Shown piece after piece: positions 41,678-52,840 of a stretch of 64,000 bases of DNA (the stretch's first letter is position 1; every line of letters starts with the position of its first letter). Source of the DNA: Nematopogon swammerdamellus. Its lineage: Eukaryota; Arthropoda; Insecta; Lepidoptera; Adelidae. The notes under the pieces were generated by a model. That model worked only from the letters and a program-made list of their open reading frames with translations, had not been told where the DNA came from and made no database searches. The DNA lies in assembly GCA_946902875.1 (NCBI GenBank), contig OX336348.1, positions 18,935,741-18,999,740 of the forward strand, in the 5' to 3' direction. Both the position numbers and the translations under genes were made by a program.

Positions 41678-42377
41678 ACGGTCATGACGGTCGTAATCAC
41701 AGATCAGAGAAGTATTAGCGAGATATGTGATGACGCCCGCTCGCAGTCGGAACCGCTGTGGCAAGTTTTCTATCGCACACAAACACAATTCACACGGACG
41801 CGTCCGGACGTGTATACAAATTCATTCACACTAGCCAATCCCGCGCGTCCTATCCACGTGCGTGAACGCACACATCGACATATCGACGCGTGTGTCTTGT
41901 CGTGTCCGTGAATAAACTAACTAGGGATTGACCAATCGACATTCGTTATATCGACTATCGATAGAGCTAAAATTTAAATAAAACATAATGTTTAAGAATG
42001 TGCATTTAAATAATCCCGAACATTTAAAATGTAAGATAAATTAAATTATCTATATCTATGAATAACGGTCAAATAATATAGTTGAAAGGGTTTATTCTGA
42101 TAATCTTGAGATACAACAATTTGAGAATAGGTAAACAATTTCTAGTTTTGATACAAAGTTACCTATCCTTTTATACTAGGTGGTACGGTTTAGGCGCCCG
42201 GATTGCTACCACCGTACTAGTTCAGTTCAAACGGTTAAGTAAATTTTACGTGTTTTCTGACTAGTTCAGTGTAGCCGGAATAATAGAGAACAGAATATAA
42301 GAGAAATAAGAAAGGGATAATATGGAAAATAATAGAATGAGTAGATCGGACACACATCAGCCAGTCAGTCAGTCAGC
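41678..42377. other. No gene seen
   Basis: A short plus-strand frame at 41684-41911 has no recognised motif. 41940-42200 is AT-rich. No repeat ends were identified. Confidence 0.35.
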
Positions 42378-42441
42378 GTGTGTGCGTACACTGCTGGACA
42401 TATGCCTCTCCAAGTTTCCTCCAGTCCAGCTGTCGCGCGGA
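42378..42441 (-). pseudogene. RTE-type LINE C-terminal scrap
   Basis: The frame reads RQLDWRKLGEAYVQQC, the conserved 'LGEAYVQQ' end of RTE-clade LINE proteins. The scrap is only about 20 residues long. Confidence 0.5.
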
Positions 42442-42654
42442 CCGCGGACTTGGTCCGCGCCGGTCACGCGGACATACGTACCCGGAATTGATGTTATATC
42501 CATGTCGGGACAAAATATTGCGGTCCCACGTGTGCGGCGCGGGTAGAACCGCACCGTGCGGTCCCCCGGACCTAGGCGGCAGGGACCGGCAGGTCCGCAT
42601 TGGGACCGCAGAGCTGTGGTCGACACAATACAAAAATGACCAGTTCGTTATATA

Positions 42655-43190
42655 GTTCTGTATTTAGGTGAACTTTTGTTTTTGTAATAACTCGAGAACC
42701 ACTGGTGCTTGACCCATCGTGTTGGTACTCAAACTTTAGGTCTCGGTGAGATCTATCCATCTGTATGAGTTATGACCAAAACAAAAGTTCACGTAACTGA
42801 TGGATAGATCTCACCGAGACCTGAAGTTTGAGTACCAACACGATGGGTCTAGCACCAGTGGTTCTCGAGTTATGACCAAAACAAAAGTTCACGTGACAGA
42901 TGGATAGATCTTACCGAGACCTGAAGTTTGAGTACCAACACGATGGGTCTAGCACCAGTGGTTCTCGAGTTATGACCAAAACAAAAGTTCACGTGGCAGA
43001 TGGATAGATCTCACCGAGACCTGAAGTTTGAGTACCAACACGATGAGTCTAGCACCAGTGGTTTTCGAGTTATGGCCAAAACAAAAGTTCACGTGACAGA
43101 TGGATAGATCTCACCGAGACCTGAAGTTTGAGTACCAACACGATGGGTCTAGCACCAGTGGTTCTCGAGTTATGACCAAAACAAAATTTC
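42655..43190. repeat. Exact 100-bp tandem array with inverted first unit
   Basis: The string TATGACCAAAACAAAAGTTC begins at 42771, 42871, 42971, 43071 (one change) and 43171: a period of exactly 100. Units contain GATGGATAGATCTCACCGAG and GTACCAACACGATGGGTCT. The segment 42657-42760 is the reverse complement of a unit, so the array starts with a hairpin-forming inverted copy. Confidence 0.93.
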
Positions 43191-43204
43191 ATGACGAATT
43201 TTCG

Positions 43205-43519
43205 TCAAAAAATCCTAAGCCTTCTAGTTCTTTTAAATGCCGGGTATGGAATTTTGCGGGCAATGTTTGCGGTCCTCGCAACACCTCTGCTCCAGTCCTC
43301 CCGGCCTTCTGCGGTACGGAACCACTGCTTTTCGCCGACGTACTTAATGTCGTCGTCCCACCGGGCGGGTGGTCTTCCCACTTTCCGTTTCCCTGTCCAC
43401 GGCCGCCAGTGTAGGACACGGATACTCCAAAGGTCGTCAACTTTTCGGCTGACGTGCCCAGCCCAATGCCACCTCAGCTTAGCCACCCGGTGTCCAATAT
43501 CGACTACATTGGTGCGTCG
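43205..43519 (-). pseudogene. RTE-type LINE C-terminal fragment
   Basis: The frame reads IRRRTNVVDIGHRVAKLRWH, WAGHVSRKVDDLW, LHWRPWTGKRKVGRPPARW and EGREDWSR. This is the conserved C-terminal block of RTE-clade LINEs ('WAGH..R', 'GRP..RW.DD'). It lacks the final 'LGEAYVQQ' and ends beside the 100-bp array, which may have interrupted it. Confidence 0.8.
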
Positions 43520-43891
43520 GCGGATATATTAATTAATTAATTTATTTATTTTATGTTTATATTTTATATTCAGGGATAAAATTACTACGTACATCAAATA
43601 TTTAAATAATAGGAAATTAAACTAAAACATTTCATATATATTTCATAGACTTAAGTACCGAATACTGTACAATATTGTATCGATACATTTAATGCACGGT
43701 TACAGCACTATGCATGGAACGAGGGAGCACGGAGACAGAATTTTAAAAAAATCTTTAAAAATATAATTAAGGGAGCTGACCGCGGATGCGCGCTATGTGA
43801 TTCGGGCTGATGTAGGCGGGGAGTTGGGGGGAGAAGCGAGCACCGCGCTGTCCAGCTTACTCGATTCATGCCATCAGCGGTAGCGTTCGTA
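43520..43891. other. No gene seen
   Basis: AT-rich (TTAATTAATTAATTTATTTA near 43530), then a G-rich stretch at about 43790-43850. There are no motifs. Confidence 0.35.
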
Positions 43892-44109
43892 CAGTTCCCT
43901 CAAAACTTTAATGCCGCTGGACCTACCTGCGCAGTCAACGAATTTTAGGTCATAATTCGTACACCATAAGGTAGACTTTAATGTCGCTCGCATCTTGGGT
44001 TCGCGCATGTTCAGTGAAGCAATTATCTACCCTGTGATCTACGAGTGATGACCTAAAATTCGTTGACTGCGCAGGTATGTCGAGTGGCATTGAAGTTTCG
44101 AGGGAACTG
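43892..44109. mobile_element. Tc1/mariner-like MITE (hairpin, TA-flanked)
   Basis: The 218-bp element has ~61-bp inverted ends beginning CAGTTCCCTC and meeting at GAATTTTAGGTCAT / ATGACCTAAAATTC. TA flanks both ends (43890-43891 and 44110-44111). There is a ~95-bp loop and no gene. TA duplication with CAGT termini suggests Tc1/mariner, by analogy only. Confidence 0.7.
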
Positions 44110-44631
44110 TAATCCTCCTTGGAACTGTACAGTCACGCGTGTCAATGAGTGCTCTACTTTCTTATAGTACCTATAAGCAGAGAAGGTTATAAATAGGTAC
44201 CCACTGTCGGGTAAATAATTTAAATTAGAATCTAAATTTAAATTTTTACTAAAACTCAATCACATTTTTTTTAAGTTATAAATTTTTTTTTCATAAACTT
44301 ATATATAATTTTTCGAACGTGTCTATCGTTTAATGGACGATATTTCGACCTTATGAATTCGAGTACATGCGCCGAGGTTCCAGATGTATGATGATTCCCA
44401 GGTTCTTAGATCGATTTCTTAAGGGGTGGTGAGCTGAATTACTTAACGATGCGGGTGGTGAAGGTTTGATTGAATTGAGTTTGATGGTTTCGGCAGTGTG
44501 TGGGGATGGGAAGACAAAATGTTCCTATGTTTGACAATTTTTTTTTGATCGCTTAGCTTGTTTAGCTTCTTGAGATTCAAGACTGTTCTTTTCTGCAATT
44601 TCTTTCAATATATAAGTTGGCTCTCTAATAG
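44110..44631. other. No gene seen
   Basis: AT-rich sequence without a supported frame. It may be 3' flank of the Mutator-like gene. Confidence 0.35.
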
Positions 44632-44931
44632 TCAAGTCAAGTCAAGGCGAGAATCAGCCAATTCAGGTAGGACACAATTCATGTAGAATTTTGTTAGTTG
44701 ATGGCATATTTTCTGTTGCCAGAAAGTATCGTCCTTTTTTATATAGGTAACTTTTAGTGCATGCTGATGACCAGTCCATACAGCAAACAGACAAACGTCA
44801 ATATTTGTGATGTGTACCTCACCTTGAACTTGGAAGTACCAGTTGTCGTTTTCGTTTACTTTGACAGATAGATTTTTCGAGTCAAACCAGAATGGTATTA
44901 ATTTATGTCTTATGGCTTCGCCCGGGTCCAT
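44632..44931 (-). pseudogene. YqaJ domain C-terminal part, left of the LINE
   Basis: A 99-residue frame: GEAIRHKLIPFWFDSKNL, NDNWYFQVQGEVHITNIDVC, LFAVWTGHQHALKVTYIKKD, then FYMNCVLPELADSRLDL. The 'YYFQVQGQL' and 'LPE..D.R' motifs mark the end of the YqaJ fold. The catalytic Asp/Glu-X-Lys region would lie upstream, where the LINE has entered. Confidence 0.7.
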
Positions 44932-44989
44932 GTTCTTAGCTGTTTAGGGGCATTTGATTTCAACTACCCCACATGCCCCTTCTTTATTT

Positions 44990-46283
44990 CTAAATATGCC
45001 TCAGGCAGGACTAACGTACGTTCTTCTAGCGTACGTCACGCATTTATGGGCTGAAAGGCTCGATGGTTTTGGGGAATCGCTGGCGGTCGCTCTGGACATA
45101 TCCAAAGCATTCGATCGCATCTGGCACCGGGGACTCTTAAGCAAGCTTCCGGCCTACGGTGTCCCTACAAAACTGTGCACTTGGATCTCCAGCTTTTTGA
45201 GTGGTCGGTCGATCTTTGTCACCCTAGATGGTGCCTGCTCGGCCGACTACTCAATCAATGCTGGTGTTCCACAAGGATCCGTGCTGTCGCATACGCTGTT
45301 TTTATTGTTCATGAACGACATGCTCTCGCTCGGCAAAATACACTGTTACGCGGACGACAGCACGGTGCACGAAGGGTTCATCAAGGACTGGAAGGGTAGA
45401 GAGGCCTCAGCAGCAAACGCGAGACGCGAAACTGTTGCTCGGGTTAACCAGGTTCTCGAAAAAGTATCCTCTTGGGGGAAGAAGAACTTGGTCAACTTCA
45501 ACGTAGCCAAGACGGAAGCTTGTGCCTTCTCTACTAAGGCTGATCCGTTTTCTCTCCAAGCCTTTTCAGGGCAGCCAAGTCCCCAACGATGGTAGTCTGG
45601 GCGTCCTGGGTATGGAGGTGTCCAGGGACGTTGGGTTTCGATCGTTCATAGAGTCCAAGGCGAAACTAGCGTCTCGAAAATTAGGGATCCTTTACCGATG
45701 TCGGCGATTTTTCACGCCGGCCCAACTGCTTACACTCTACAAAGCACAAGTAAGACCGGTTATGGAATATTGCAGTCATCTTTGGGAGGGTTCCCCTGAG
45801 TACCTTCTTTCAGCCTTGGATTCAGGGACGAGCCATTCGCCTGATTGGTGACTCTGTACTCATAAAGGACCTTCAACCTCTAAAACACAGACGTATCGTT
45901 GGGTCATTGAGCCTGTTTTATCGGTACTACTATGGCCGCTGCTCTGACGAACTTACTTCCCTTATCCCTCCTCCTCCTGTTCGCCTACGCCAAACCCGCC
46001 ATACTCTCGCGGAACACCCCTTTGTAGTCGACAGAAGAGTTCTTCGAACTGCACGATTCTCTAAATCGTTTTTGTGCCGCACTGCAAAGGAGTGGAACGG
46101 GCTCCCAGGGAATATCTTCCCCCACTCCTACAATCCACGGATCTTCAAATCGCGGGTTAATAGCCTTTCCCCAGGAACATTAGTCCACCTCCAAGCCGGA
46201 CTGGCACCTTATCGGGGGTGAAATTGGCTGCGCCTGAGGGTGCGACCTCGGACAGAGCCACCCAGTTCGGTAGCAATAAAAAA
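44990..46283 (+). mobile_element. LINE fragment with RT, inserted in the YqaJ gene
   Basis: 5'-truncated at about 44950-45030; it ends at a short A run (46277-46283). The RT shows LAVALDISKAFDRIWHRGLL, NAGVPQGSVLSHTLFLLFMN and catalytic YADDSTVHEGF. After a frameshift at about 45570 come LASRKLGILYRCRRFF, RPVMEYCSHLWEGSP, a second frameshift near 45830, then SLFYRYYYGRCSDELTSLIP and FLCRTAKEWNGLPGNIF. It is the same family as 25281-25926. Confidence 0.85.
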
Positions 46284-47409
46284 CTCCTGCAAAGCAGAGG
46301 TCTTTGTCGATAAATATTCCACATTTACGTAAAGTTACATTTTCTTGTGCACACAGCTCTGTTAGTACTGGTATTTCATTTTCCCTACCATCTTTCACCG
46401 ATGGCATATTTTCGACATTTCGGGGCTTTACTATAGATCTTACCAATGAATGATGCACATCTTGTATAGTCCCTTCTTTTACAGATTAATCCAAACTTTT
46501 AAGCCGTTAACCTGATTTTTCTTTGTTCTTTCCACTCTTCGCTGTCAGCTTGAAGTACTGTCCTTTTTCTAACGCTTGTGTTTCCTTATCACTCGAATGC
46601 TTTAAGAAACTCCATCTTTTTTAGTTCATATTCTTATTCATTCAAGTCTACGCTCTGAGCCTTTTTTTCCATAATCGGGGTTATCATTTTATGCTATGTT
46701 TCCTGAAAATTTGTTTACTTGGTTTTCTGTTTTCTTTAATCTTTTCATAGAGTTCAGTGTAGTATCCCGGTGAATTTTTGAATACGGATTTGTGAATCAT
46801 GGACATTACGTTTTTCTTATTGAAGGAAATTACTGCTGCGGAGCATCGTTCCTGATATGAATTGCGTAAGGTGTAGTTTATTCGTTTCTCTCCTGTATAC
46901 TTTGCGACGACAGAATTAAATGACTCAACCAGGTTACTGTCGACATCATATACCAAACTAATTGCATTTGAAGCCAGGAATTTTTATTCCACATTCAAAA
47001 TATCAGCCCGCAATTTAATCATTTTTTGATTTGATGTAATGTCTTCGTGCTTCCTCTTTTTTATTACCCTTACGACATACCTTCGCAATTTCATAATTTT
47101 GAAGTCTGTTAGCCGCTTCATGTCTTTCAACGCTATCTATCTAATAATATGTATCTTTGATTAGCAACCGTAGCTTGTTGCAGAGATTTCTAAGTAAGTG
47201 ATTGCGGCATTAAATTTTTTGCACTCGCACATTATTGTATGGATTGCTATCCAATATTTTTTATAGCTGCTTGAATCATCATCTGATATAACACGCACAT
47301 AGATGATGCCGTGCATATCCATAGATTCTTTAAAGCCTTCGGGGCGGGTTTCCAAAACGTACACCTCGTAAAAACAAAACAAAAAATACAGGACCATAAA
47401 AGACCACAA

Positions 47410-50190
47410 AACACTGCTATTAGAAAAGACTTAGCCTGCGGAAATCAAAACTGGGGCCAAAAATAAAAAAATTAAATTTAGCGACTTAGGATTGCCTCTT
47501 CTCCGGCTTATAAAAAACTCTAGGGAATAGCCACACTAACAGGTTATGTCGGGGCGGTGGATTTCGTTTTTCCGCAAAGTATGTTAATTACTCCATTTTC
47601 CTTTCAAATGTTGTCTATATGGCAACACACACCTTATCTATACCATTCTGTACGAAGCACACTTCAAACTATTATATTTACTCTACAAGTCCCGGGTGGT
47701 AGGTACGTTTAGTACTAGTAAGTAAGCGTATGTGTACAGCAAGCGAGTGAGTGTGACAAAGTCGCGTGTGACAAAAAGTTTCTTTATTTATTTTTGACGT
47801 GATGACGTCACGTCTTATAAATTGATGAACACCGGCTGCACACACGAAAAAGTGTCACGTTCCATCTGAACCTGTGTGTGCAAGCGAGAGCGCGTAACAA
47901 GCGATAGAGAGGCACAATCGGTTTGGTCAAAGTTACCATGGAAACGTCTTAAGAAGTAAAACTGTCAAGATCAGACAACAGAAGTTTATTGATGGCCAGT
48001 CACAAGATGATTAATCTTTCTACTGGAAATAGAATTACTGATCTTTGCTCTATGTACTACGATTATTCCACGTCATCACGTAAAACTATCGTCCGTAAAC
48101 CGCCTTTACAGACAACCAATTTTTTTCTCCGAAACAAATTTCCGCAGAATAAAAATTACATCTTTAGAATCGTAAAAACGTAAACTATACGTCTATCATA
48201 CCAGCAAGTTGAAAGAAAGGTGTACGTATTGGAAACCCCAGCCAAGCCTCAAAGAAACCTACTACACTTATACAAGCAAATATCTATAAAATGTCCTCTG
48301 ATTACCTTTCTTCTTAAAATTCTTCGGAAAGGAAATGCTTCTTCATGACGTCGGTCGCTTTCGCTTTACGACCTAAAATTAAAATTAGGATAATTTTTTT
48401 CTTTCTTCATAGGATAATATACGGGGTGTAGGTAATAAATTATGATGATTTTTCAAGAGAGTGGTCTATTTGTCATTCTATACATCCATGTGAAAGAATT
48501 ATTAGAATTAGTTAAAAAAATCCATACATTTTCTCGTGCTGAGCGTGGAGCCAATTTGTATGGAGATGGCGATTTTTTATAGTTACATATATTTCTCCCC
48601 AAGTACAGTTTCGGGTCCTTCAAGAGGGGCGTGAATGGGCACCTGTCAGGCCGGCATGGCTTTCGCAACCCCCGCATACGACCGAATTTTCATGGGCGTC
48701 GTTAGACACCTTATGGGTGGCTCGGCGCCATATGTCGCGCTGTCAATACAAAAAAAGTTATAATGAATTTGATTTCGAACAGACGTGAAAGTGAAAGAAA
48801 CCTGTGTAATATAATATTAGTATAAAACTTACATTAAAATTATTTTTTTTCAAGAAATTTTGCAACCCGTTTTACCATTTGCGTGCTCTCGTGAGATATA
48901 ATATTTTTCCGTTTTGGTTCCATTTTTAATTAAGTAGAGCACCTGTCGATGCGTGATCACTACATCATAAGCTTGAGATCGAGTCGACACCACGACGCGG
49001 CGCGGTAGCGACGACGAACCAGCGAGAGCGTGCCCCCCACGTCCGATCGCTGCGAAGGTCCAGCGGATACTGAGGAAATCGCGGAGCGTCATCTAATTAT
49101 ATTAGACCGGACTTTGATAAATATTTTTGATAGAAAAGTGGATATTGATATTATTGTTTTTATGAATTATATATAGGAAATTGGGTGAATTTTGATGAGT
49201 CGTTGCAAATGTATGTTAAAAATTGGTTTATGGATCAGTTTACGCTTGAAAAAAAATCGCTAAATTTGATTATTTGTTATAGTTACATTAAGAAAACTAA
49301 AATAAATATCAAAAATTCGTTCCGGAGAAATTAAAGTAGAGGACTTGCTTGTTTCTTTCTAGGGATTACTTTCTTCTGTTATGTTTTCATAATCTCTAAT
49401 CGCCTGCACCAAACCACCTCTCCGCTGGAATGTCTAAAAAGGCTCAGATTTGAGTTGACATTGCACAGAAAGTAAATTATATAAGGTAATGAGAAAAATA
49501 CTGTAGTATAGAACACATTCTTTACTTTAATTTTCTATATAACTTAGTTTATTACGTGCCACTAAATCTCTAGAAAAAAAATGTTTCTAACGCTCAAAAT
49601 GACTGTGCGCGCTAAAATTCGCAGTATATGCCCTTAAGACATTTACAGTACATCTACCGATGATATGTTACTCCATTGTTCTTCCAGTTTACTTTCACAG
49701 TTCGGTTTTTACATGTTTTCACGCAACAGACCGTCATTTTGGGAAAAACATTCCATATGTCGCGCGTGCCTCGGTCGACGATGCACTGTCGGTCGGATCG
49801 CGAGCGCACGACGAGTATGGTCACAAAGTGACCATATTACCGCCACGCGCGCCCGCCGCCTTTACACTTCTAGCTATTACTTAGGATTTCTGTGGTTGTA
49901 TTGTAATATATTATATTCAACTGACGTGCTCACTGTTTTATTGTACACCTTTATTGTATTATTTTATTTCGATTCATTTAGTTTTCGATATGTTATAATT
50001 AATAATTAATTTAGGTTTTGTAGGTTATAGTTAATTTCTTCATTTGTATTTGAGTGAATAAAACAACATTTTATTTTTTTTATTCACATACATAAAAAAA
50101 TGTGATAAGTCAAATTCCTTTAGTAAAATATATAGAAGGTTCCGTAAAGGTACAGTACCTTGTCACACTTACTAGATTACTGCGCACCGT
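47410..50190. other. Long non-coding stretch, no gene seen
   Basis: Mostly AT-rich. Noted: a CRE-like palindrome TGACGTCA within GACGTGATGACGTCACGTC (about 47799-47817); a GC-richer patch at 48960-49090 whose minus-strand open frame (MTLRDFLSIRWTFAAIG) has no recognised domain; and another at 49760-49860. No transposon ends or RNA genes were recognised. Confidence 0.35.
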
Positions 50191-50269
50191 TTTGAACACT
50201 TTACGTTCTGAGTGAACGCTATTGTGACAAAGTTCTACAGATATAATTGTTTTTTTTTTATGTGATCCG

Positions 50270-50660
50270 GTATGGGTGGCTGAGTCGGAGGGGCCAAAGC
50301 GCATGCTCCGACCAGCCAATATCACCTCCGAGAAGGTAGGTGCCATACCGGAGACTTCCCTGGATTGCTTGCTATACTGGACTAGAGGAGAACACAGCCG
50401 AGGCTGCTATGCGGCCATCTTACATCCAGTACGGTGGTACCAACCCAGACGGCTACAATTTGAGCCTACCACCTAGTAAGGGGCAAGGGAAGGGACTTAC
50501 AGTTTTACACCGGCTCCGAACGGTGAAGCAGCAGGTGTAGGTATGCACGTAAGTTTTTTCGTCAGAAAAAACTCATTGGTACACGCCGACCGGATTCGAA
50601 CCTCGGACCTCTCGCATGAGAAGCCGATGCCCAAACTACTCGGCCACCCGCCGCTTTATA
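50270..50660 (-). repeat. tRNA-derived SINE
   Basis: The minus-strand head (50655-50585) has an A box-like TGGCCGAGTAGTTTGG and a B box GGTTCGAATCC in tRNA spacing, with a Ser/Leu-like look. The body continues through TTTTTTCTGACGAAAAAAC and a block (TAGGTGGTAGGCTC, GGTTGGTACCACCGTAC) also present at 36201-36245. The exact 3' end is uncertain. Confidence 0.65.
50585..50655 (-). other. tRNA-like SINE head (not a functional tRNA)
   Basis: It has the internal Pol III promoter boxes, but the anticodon arm does not pair well and there is no clean 7-bp acceptor stem, so a SINE promoter is more likely than a tRNA gene. Confidence 0.55.
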
Positions 50661-50737
50661 ATATTTCTAACTCGGAAAGGAATCATCACATCTCATAAAA
50701 TACTTTACTATAGGTAGGTACCTACTTAATTTAATTT

Positions 50738-51003
50738 AATTTTAAAATTATTTTAAATCAATCAGCTTTACTCACGGTTTCACTCCGAGCTATGTGGCTC
50801 GACGTTTCGGGCCAAGCGTATGGCCCATCTTCATGGAGCACTCTGCCTTGTGCGACGGTTGGCAGAGACCGTTCTCTGCCAACCGTCGCACAAGGCAGAG
50901 TGCTCCATGAAGATGGGCCATACGCTTGGCCCGAAACGTCGAGCCACATAGCTCGGAGTGAAACCGTGAGTAAAGCTGATTGATTTAAAATTAATTTTAA
51001 AAA
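50738..51003. repeat. Near-perfect palindrome, ~130-bp arms with no spacer
   Basis: The centre is between 50870 and 50871 in GGCAGAGACCGTTCTCTGCC. At least 50759-50982 pairs without an evident mismatch, and the pairing extends with small differences into AT-rich flanks. Each arm holds GGGCCATACGCTTGGCCC next to GAAACGTC and a further hairpin CGAGCCACATAGCTCG, which looks like the end of a Penelope-type element. The same 63-residue frame appears on both strands because of the symmetry and is not a gene. Confidence 0.9.
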
Positions 51004-51559
51004 TTCGAAAGAAAGAAAGAAACCTGGAAAGAAACGCATACAGCTTCTCCGTTCCGTCGTCGTGGGTAAATATTAATACATTTACCAGAATTTACGCCTC
51101 TGATTACAATTCTAATACCATTTGTAGCATTGGGTGACATCAGTATTATCAGACGGTCGGATGGACGAACTGACATTGAACTGAGACTAATAGGTTTCTG
51201 ATTTTACTTACTAAATATTGAGATATTTCGGGATATATTGTTCATTTCCCGCAGAAGGGGCTGAAAATATCTGCACATCGATGACATAGTTCACATCACT
51301 AAGATTTATCGCTATCGATAACATTGGGGTACAACACTATGGCTTAGAGTTATCTCTGTGTGTGTGTTGTGTGTCTCTACACCCTCCCCCATGCTCGTAC
51401 CTCACCGAAACGTGTAATAGGGACAGCTGCACGTTCTCAGCGAATATATCTACAAATTACAACAAAATTAGTGTTTCGGCTCTCACGTTTTCTACCCCCC
51501 TAAACCTTATCCGATTCTTACGATTATTTTTTTCGAGATGGTTTATGGTCTTCCCGAAT
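51004..51559. other. No gene seen
   Basis: Mixed AT-rich sequence preceding the minisatellite; short frames only. The last ~100 bases already resemble decayed minisatellite. Confidence 0.35.
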
Positions 51560-52475
51560 AGAGCACGGCTTTCGGCCTCGCCCTTAGTTACTTACTTTCT
51601 TCAAGATGGTTTAGCTTCTTCCTGAACGCAGCTCGGCCTTCGGCCTCGCCCTTAGTTACTTGCTTTCTTCGAGATGGTTTTTCAATTATCAGAACGTAGC
51701 TCGGCCTTCGGCCTCGCCTTAGTTACTTACTTTCTTCAAGATTGTTTAGCTTCTTCCTGAACGCAGCTCGGCCTTCGGTCTCGCCCTTAGTCACTTGCTT
51801 TCTTCGTGATGGTTTTTCAATTATCCGAACGTAGCTCGGCCTTCGGGCTCGCCTTAGTTACTTACTTTCTTCAAGATGGTTTAGCTTCTTCCTGAACGCA
51901 GCTCGGCCAGCGGCCTCGCCCATAGTTACTTACTTTCTTCGAGAAGGTTTATGGTCTTCCAGAATAGAGCTCGGCCTTCGGTCTCGCCCTTAGTTACTTA
52001 CTGAGGCGGCTGGAGACAATGAAGGGCACATACCTGGAGATGGGGCAGGAAGAGCAGGACACACCGCACGGCGGCAACTCCTCAGCCTAGCTCCCAGCAG
52101 CACCAGGGTCGAAACCACACGCACAGCGCGGCACGGGTACTCACGGAGCACGTTTCGAATGTCCAATAACGTATTGGAAGAAGGCCAAAAAAGGGAAATT
52201 CGCATAGGCGAAAACGAACTCCCGCGTTGCCAGCAGCGCCAGCAGTGGACTGTGGCCGCTAAGCGCGCGGACCCGGCGCGCGCGCGCGACATTCTCGGGG
52301 CCGCGGTGATGCGAAGATGCACCTTATGCGGTGGTCCCAAGGATCAATTTGGAATGGAAAAAAACTTGGCTAGGACTGACAGCCTGGACTGGCAGTACCC
52401 AACACTTACTTTCTTCAAGAATGTTTTTCTTCTTCCTGAACTCAGCTCCGCCTTCCGCCTCGCCCTTAGTTACTT
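51560..52475. repeat. ~64-bp minisatellite interrupted by a 400-bp insert
   Basis: Units share CTCGGCCTTCGGCCTCGCCC and TTAGTTACTTACTTTCTTC, alternating two versions (TTAGCTTCTTCCTGAACGCAG and TTTTTCAATTATCAGAACG). They run from about 51560 to 52003, then a unique GC-rich insert (52004-52400), then a final unit (52405-52475). A single unit occurs at 61795-61840. The insert contains a plus-strand frame (REIRIGENELPRCQQRQQW) of unknown nature. Confidence 0.85.
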
Positions 52476-52840
52476 TTATTTTTTATTTTATTTTTATTTT
52501 ATTTTATTATATTTGGAAAATCAACAGTTTATAGTACATACATATAGTTGCCAGCGGTTTTTCACATAAATTACTAAACCAGTAAAAGATTTTCTCGTGT
52601 TTACATTAAAGACATTTACAAAAATTTTTGTACCACAGTGCCGTGAAACAAAGAAATTAATACAGTTGACATTTCGTATTTAAAATAAAGAGAAAAAATA
52701 AATAAATAAGAAGTATAAATAAAAAATGTATAATAAATAAATTGAATAAATAAAGATAATGAAATGTAACTAAAATTATTTTAGACTCAAATATTATAAT
52801 AATTTTTTTTTTTTTTTTTAGTATAGTTTGTTTATAATGA

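Larger units (their letters stand above)
44632..47409 (-). pseudogene. Mutator-like transposase / YqaJ nuclease gene, interrupted by a LINE
   Basis: The minus-strand pieces in order are: 47409-47161 with MDMHGIIYVRVISDDDSSSY and, after a frameshift, CRNHLLRNLCNKL; 46956-46684 with SNLVESFNSVVAKYTGEKR and YQERCSAAVISFNKKN; about 46400-46284 with RKCGIFIDKDLCFAGVF (YqaJ start); the LINE; then 44931-44632 with WYFQVQGEVHI, LFAVWTG and VLPELADSR. From memory this order (a 'MHG...GDGDSS' transposase-like block, an 'N.VE.FNSVVAK' block, then YqaJ) recurs in arthropod transposon proteins. Frameshifts and at least one stop make it a pseudogene. Confidence 0.7.

Noticed and set aside
42655..43190. CRISPR-like array at a 100-bp period
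   Set aside because: The whole unit repeats, with no repeat-spacer pattern.
47799..47817. CRE enhancer (TGACGTCA)
   Set aside because: An isolated palindromic octamer without a gene nearby; recorded only within the non-coding entry.
48850..49092. 80-residue minus-strand protein (MTLRDFLSIRWTF)
   Set aside because: No recognised domain or neighbour, and a composition expected from the GC-richer patch.
50585..50655. Functional tRNA-Ser/Leu
   Set aside because: Anticodon and acceptor stems do not pair; it reads as a SINE head.
50758..51039. 93- and 63-residue proteins on both strands
   Set aside because: Mirror images produced by the palindrome.
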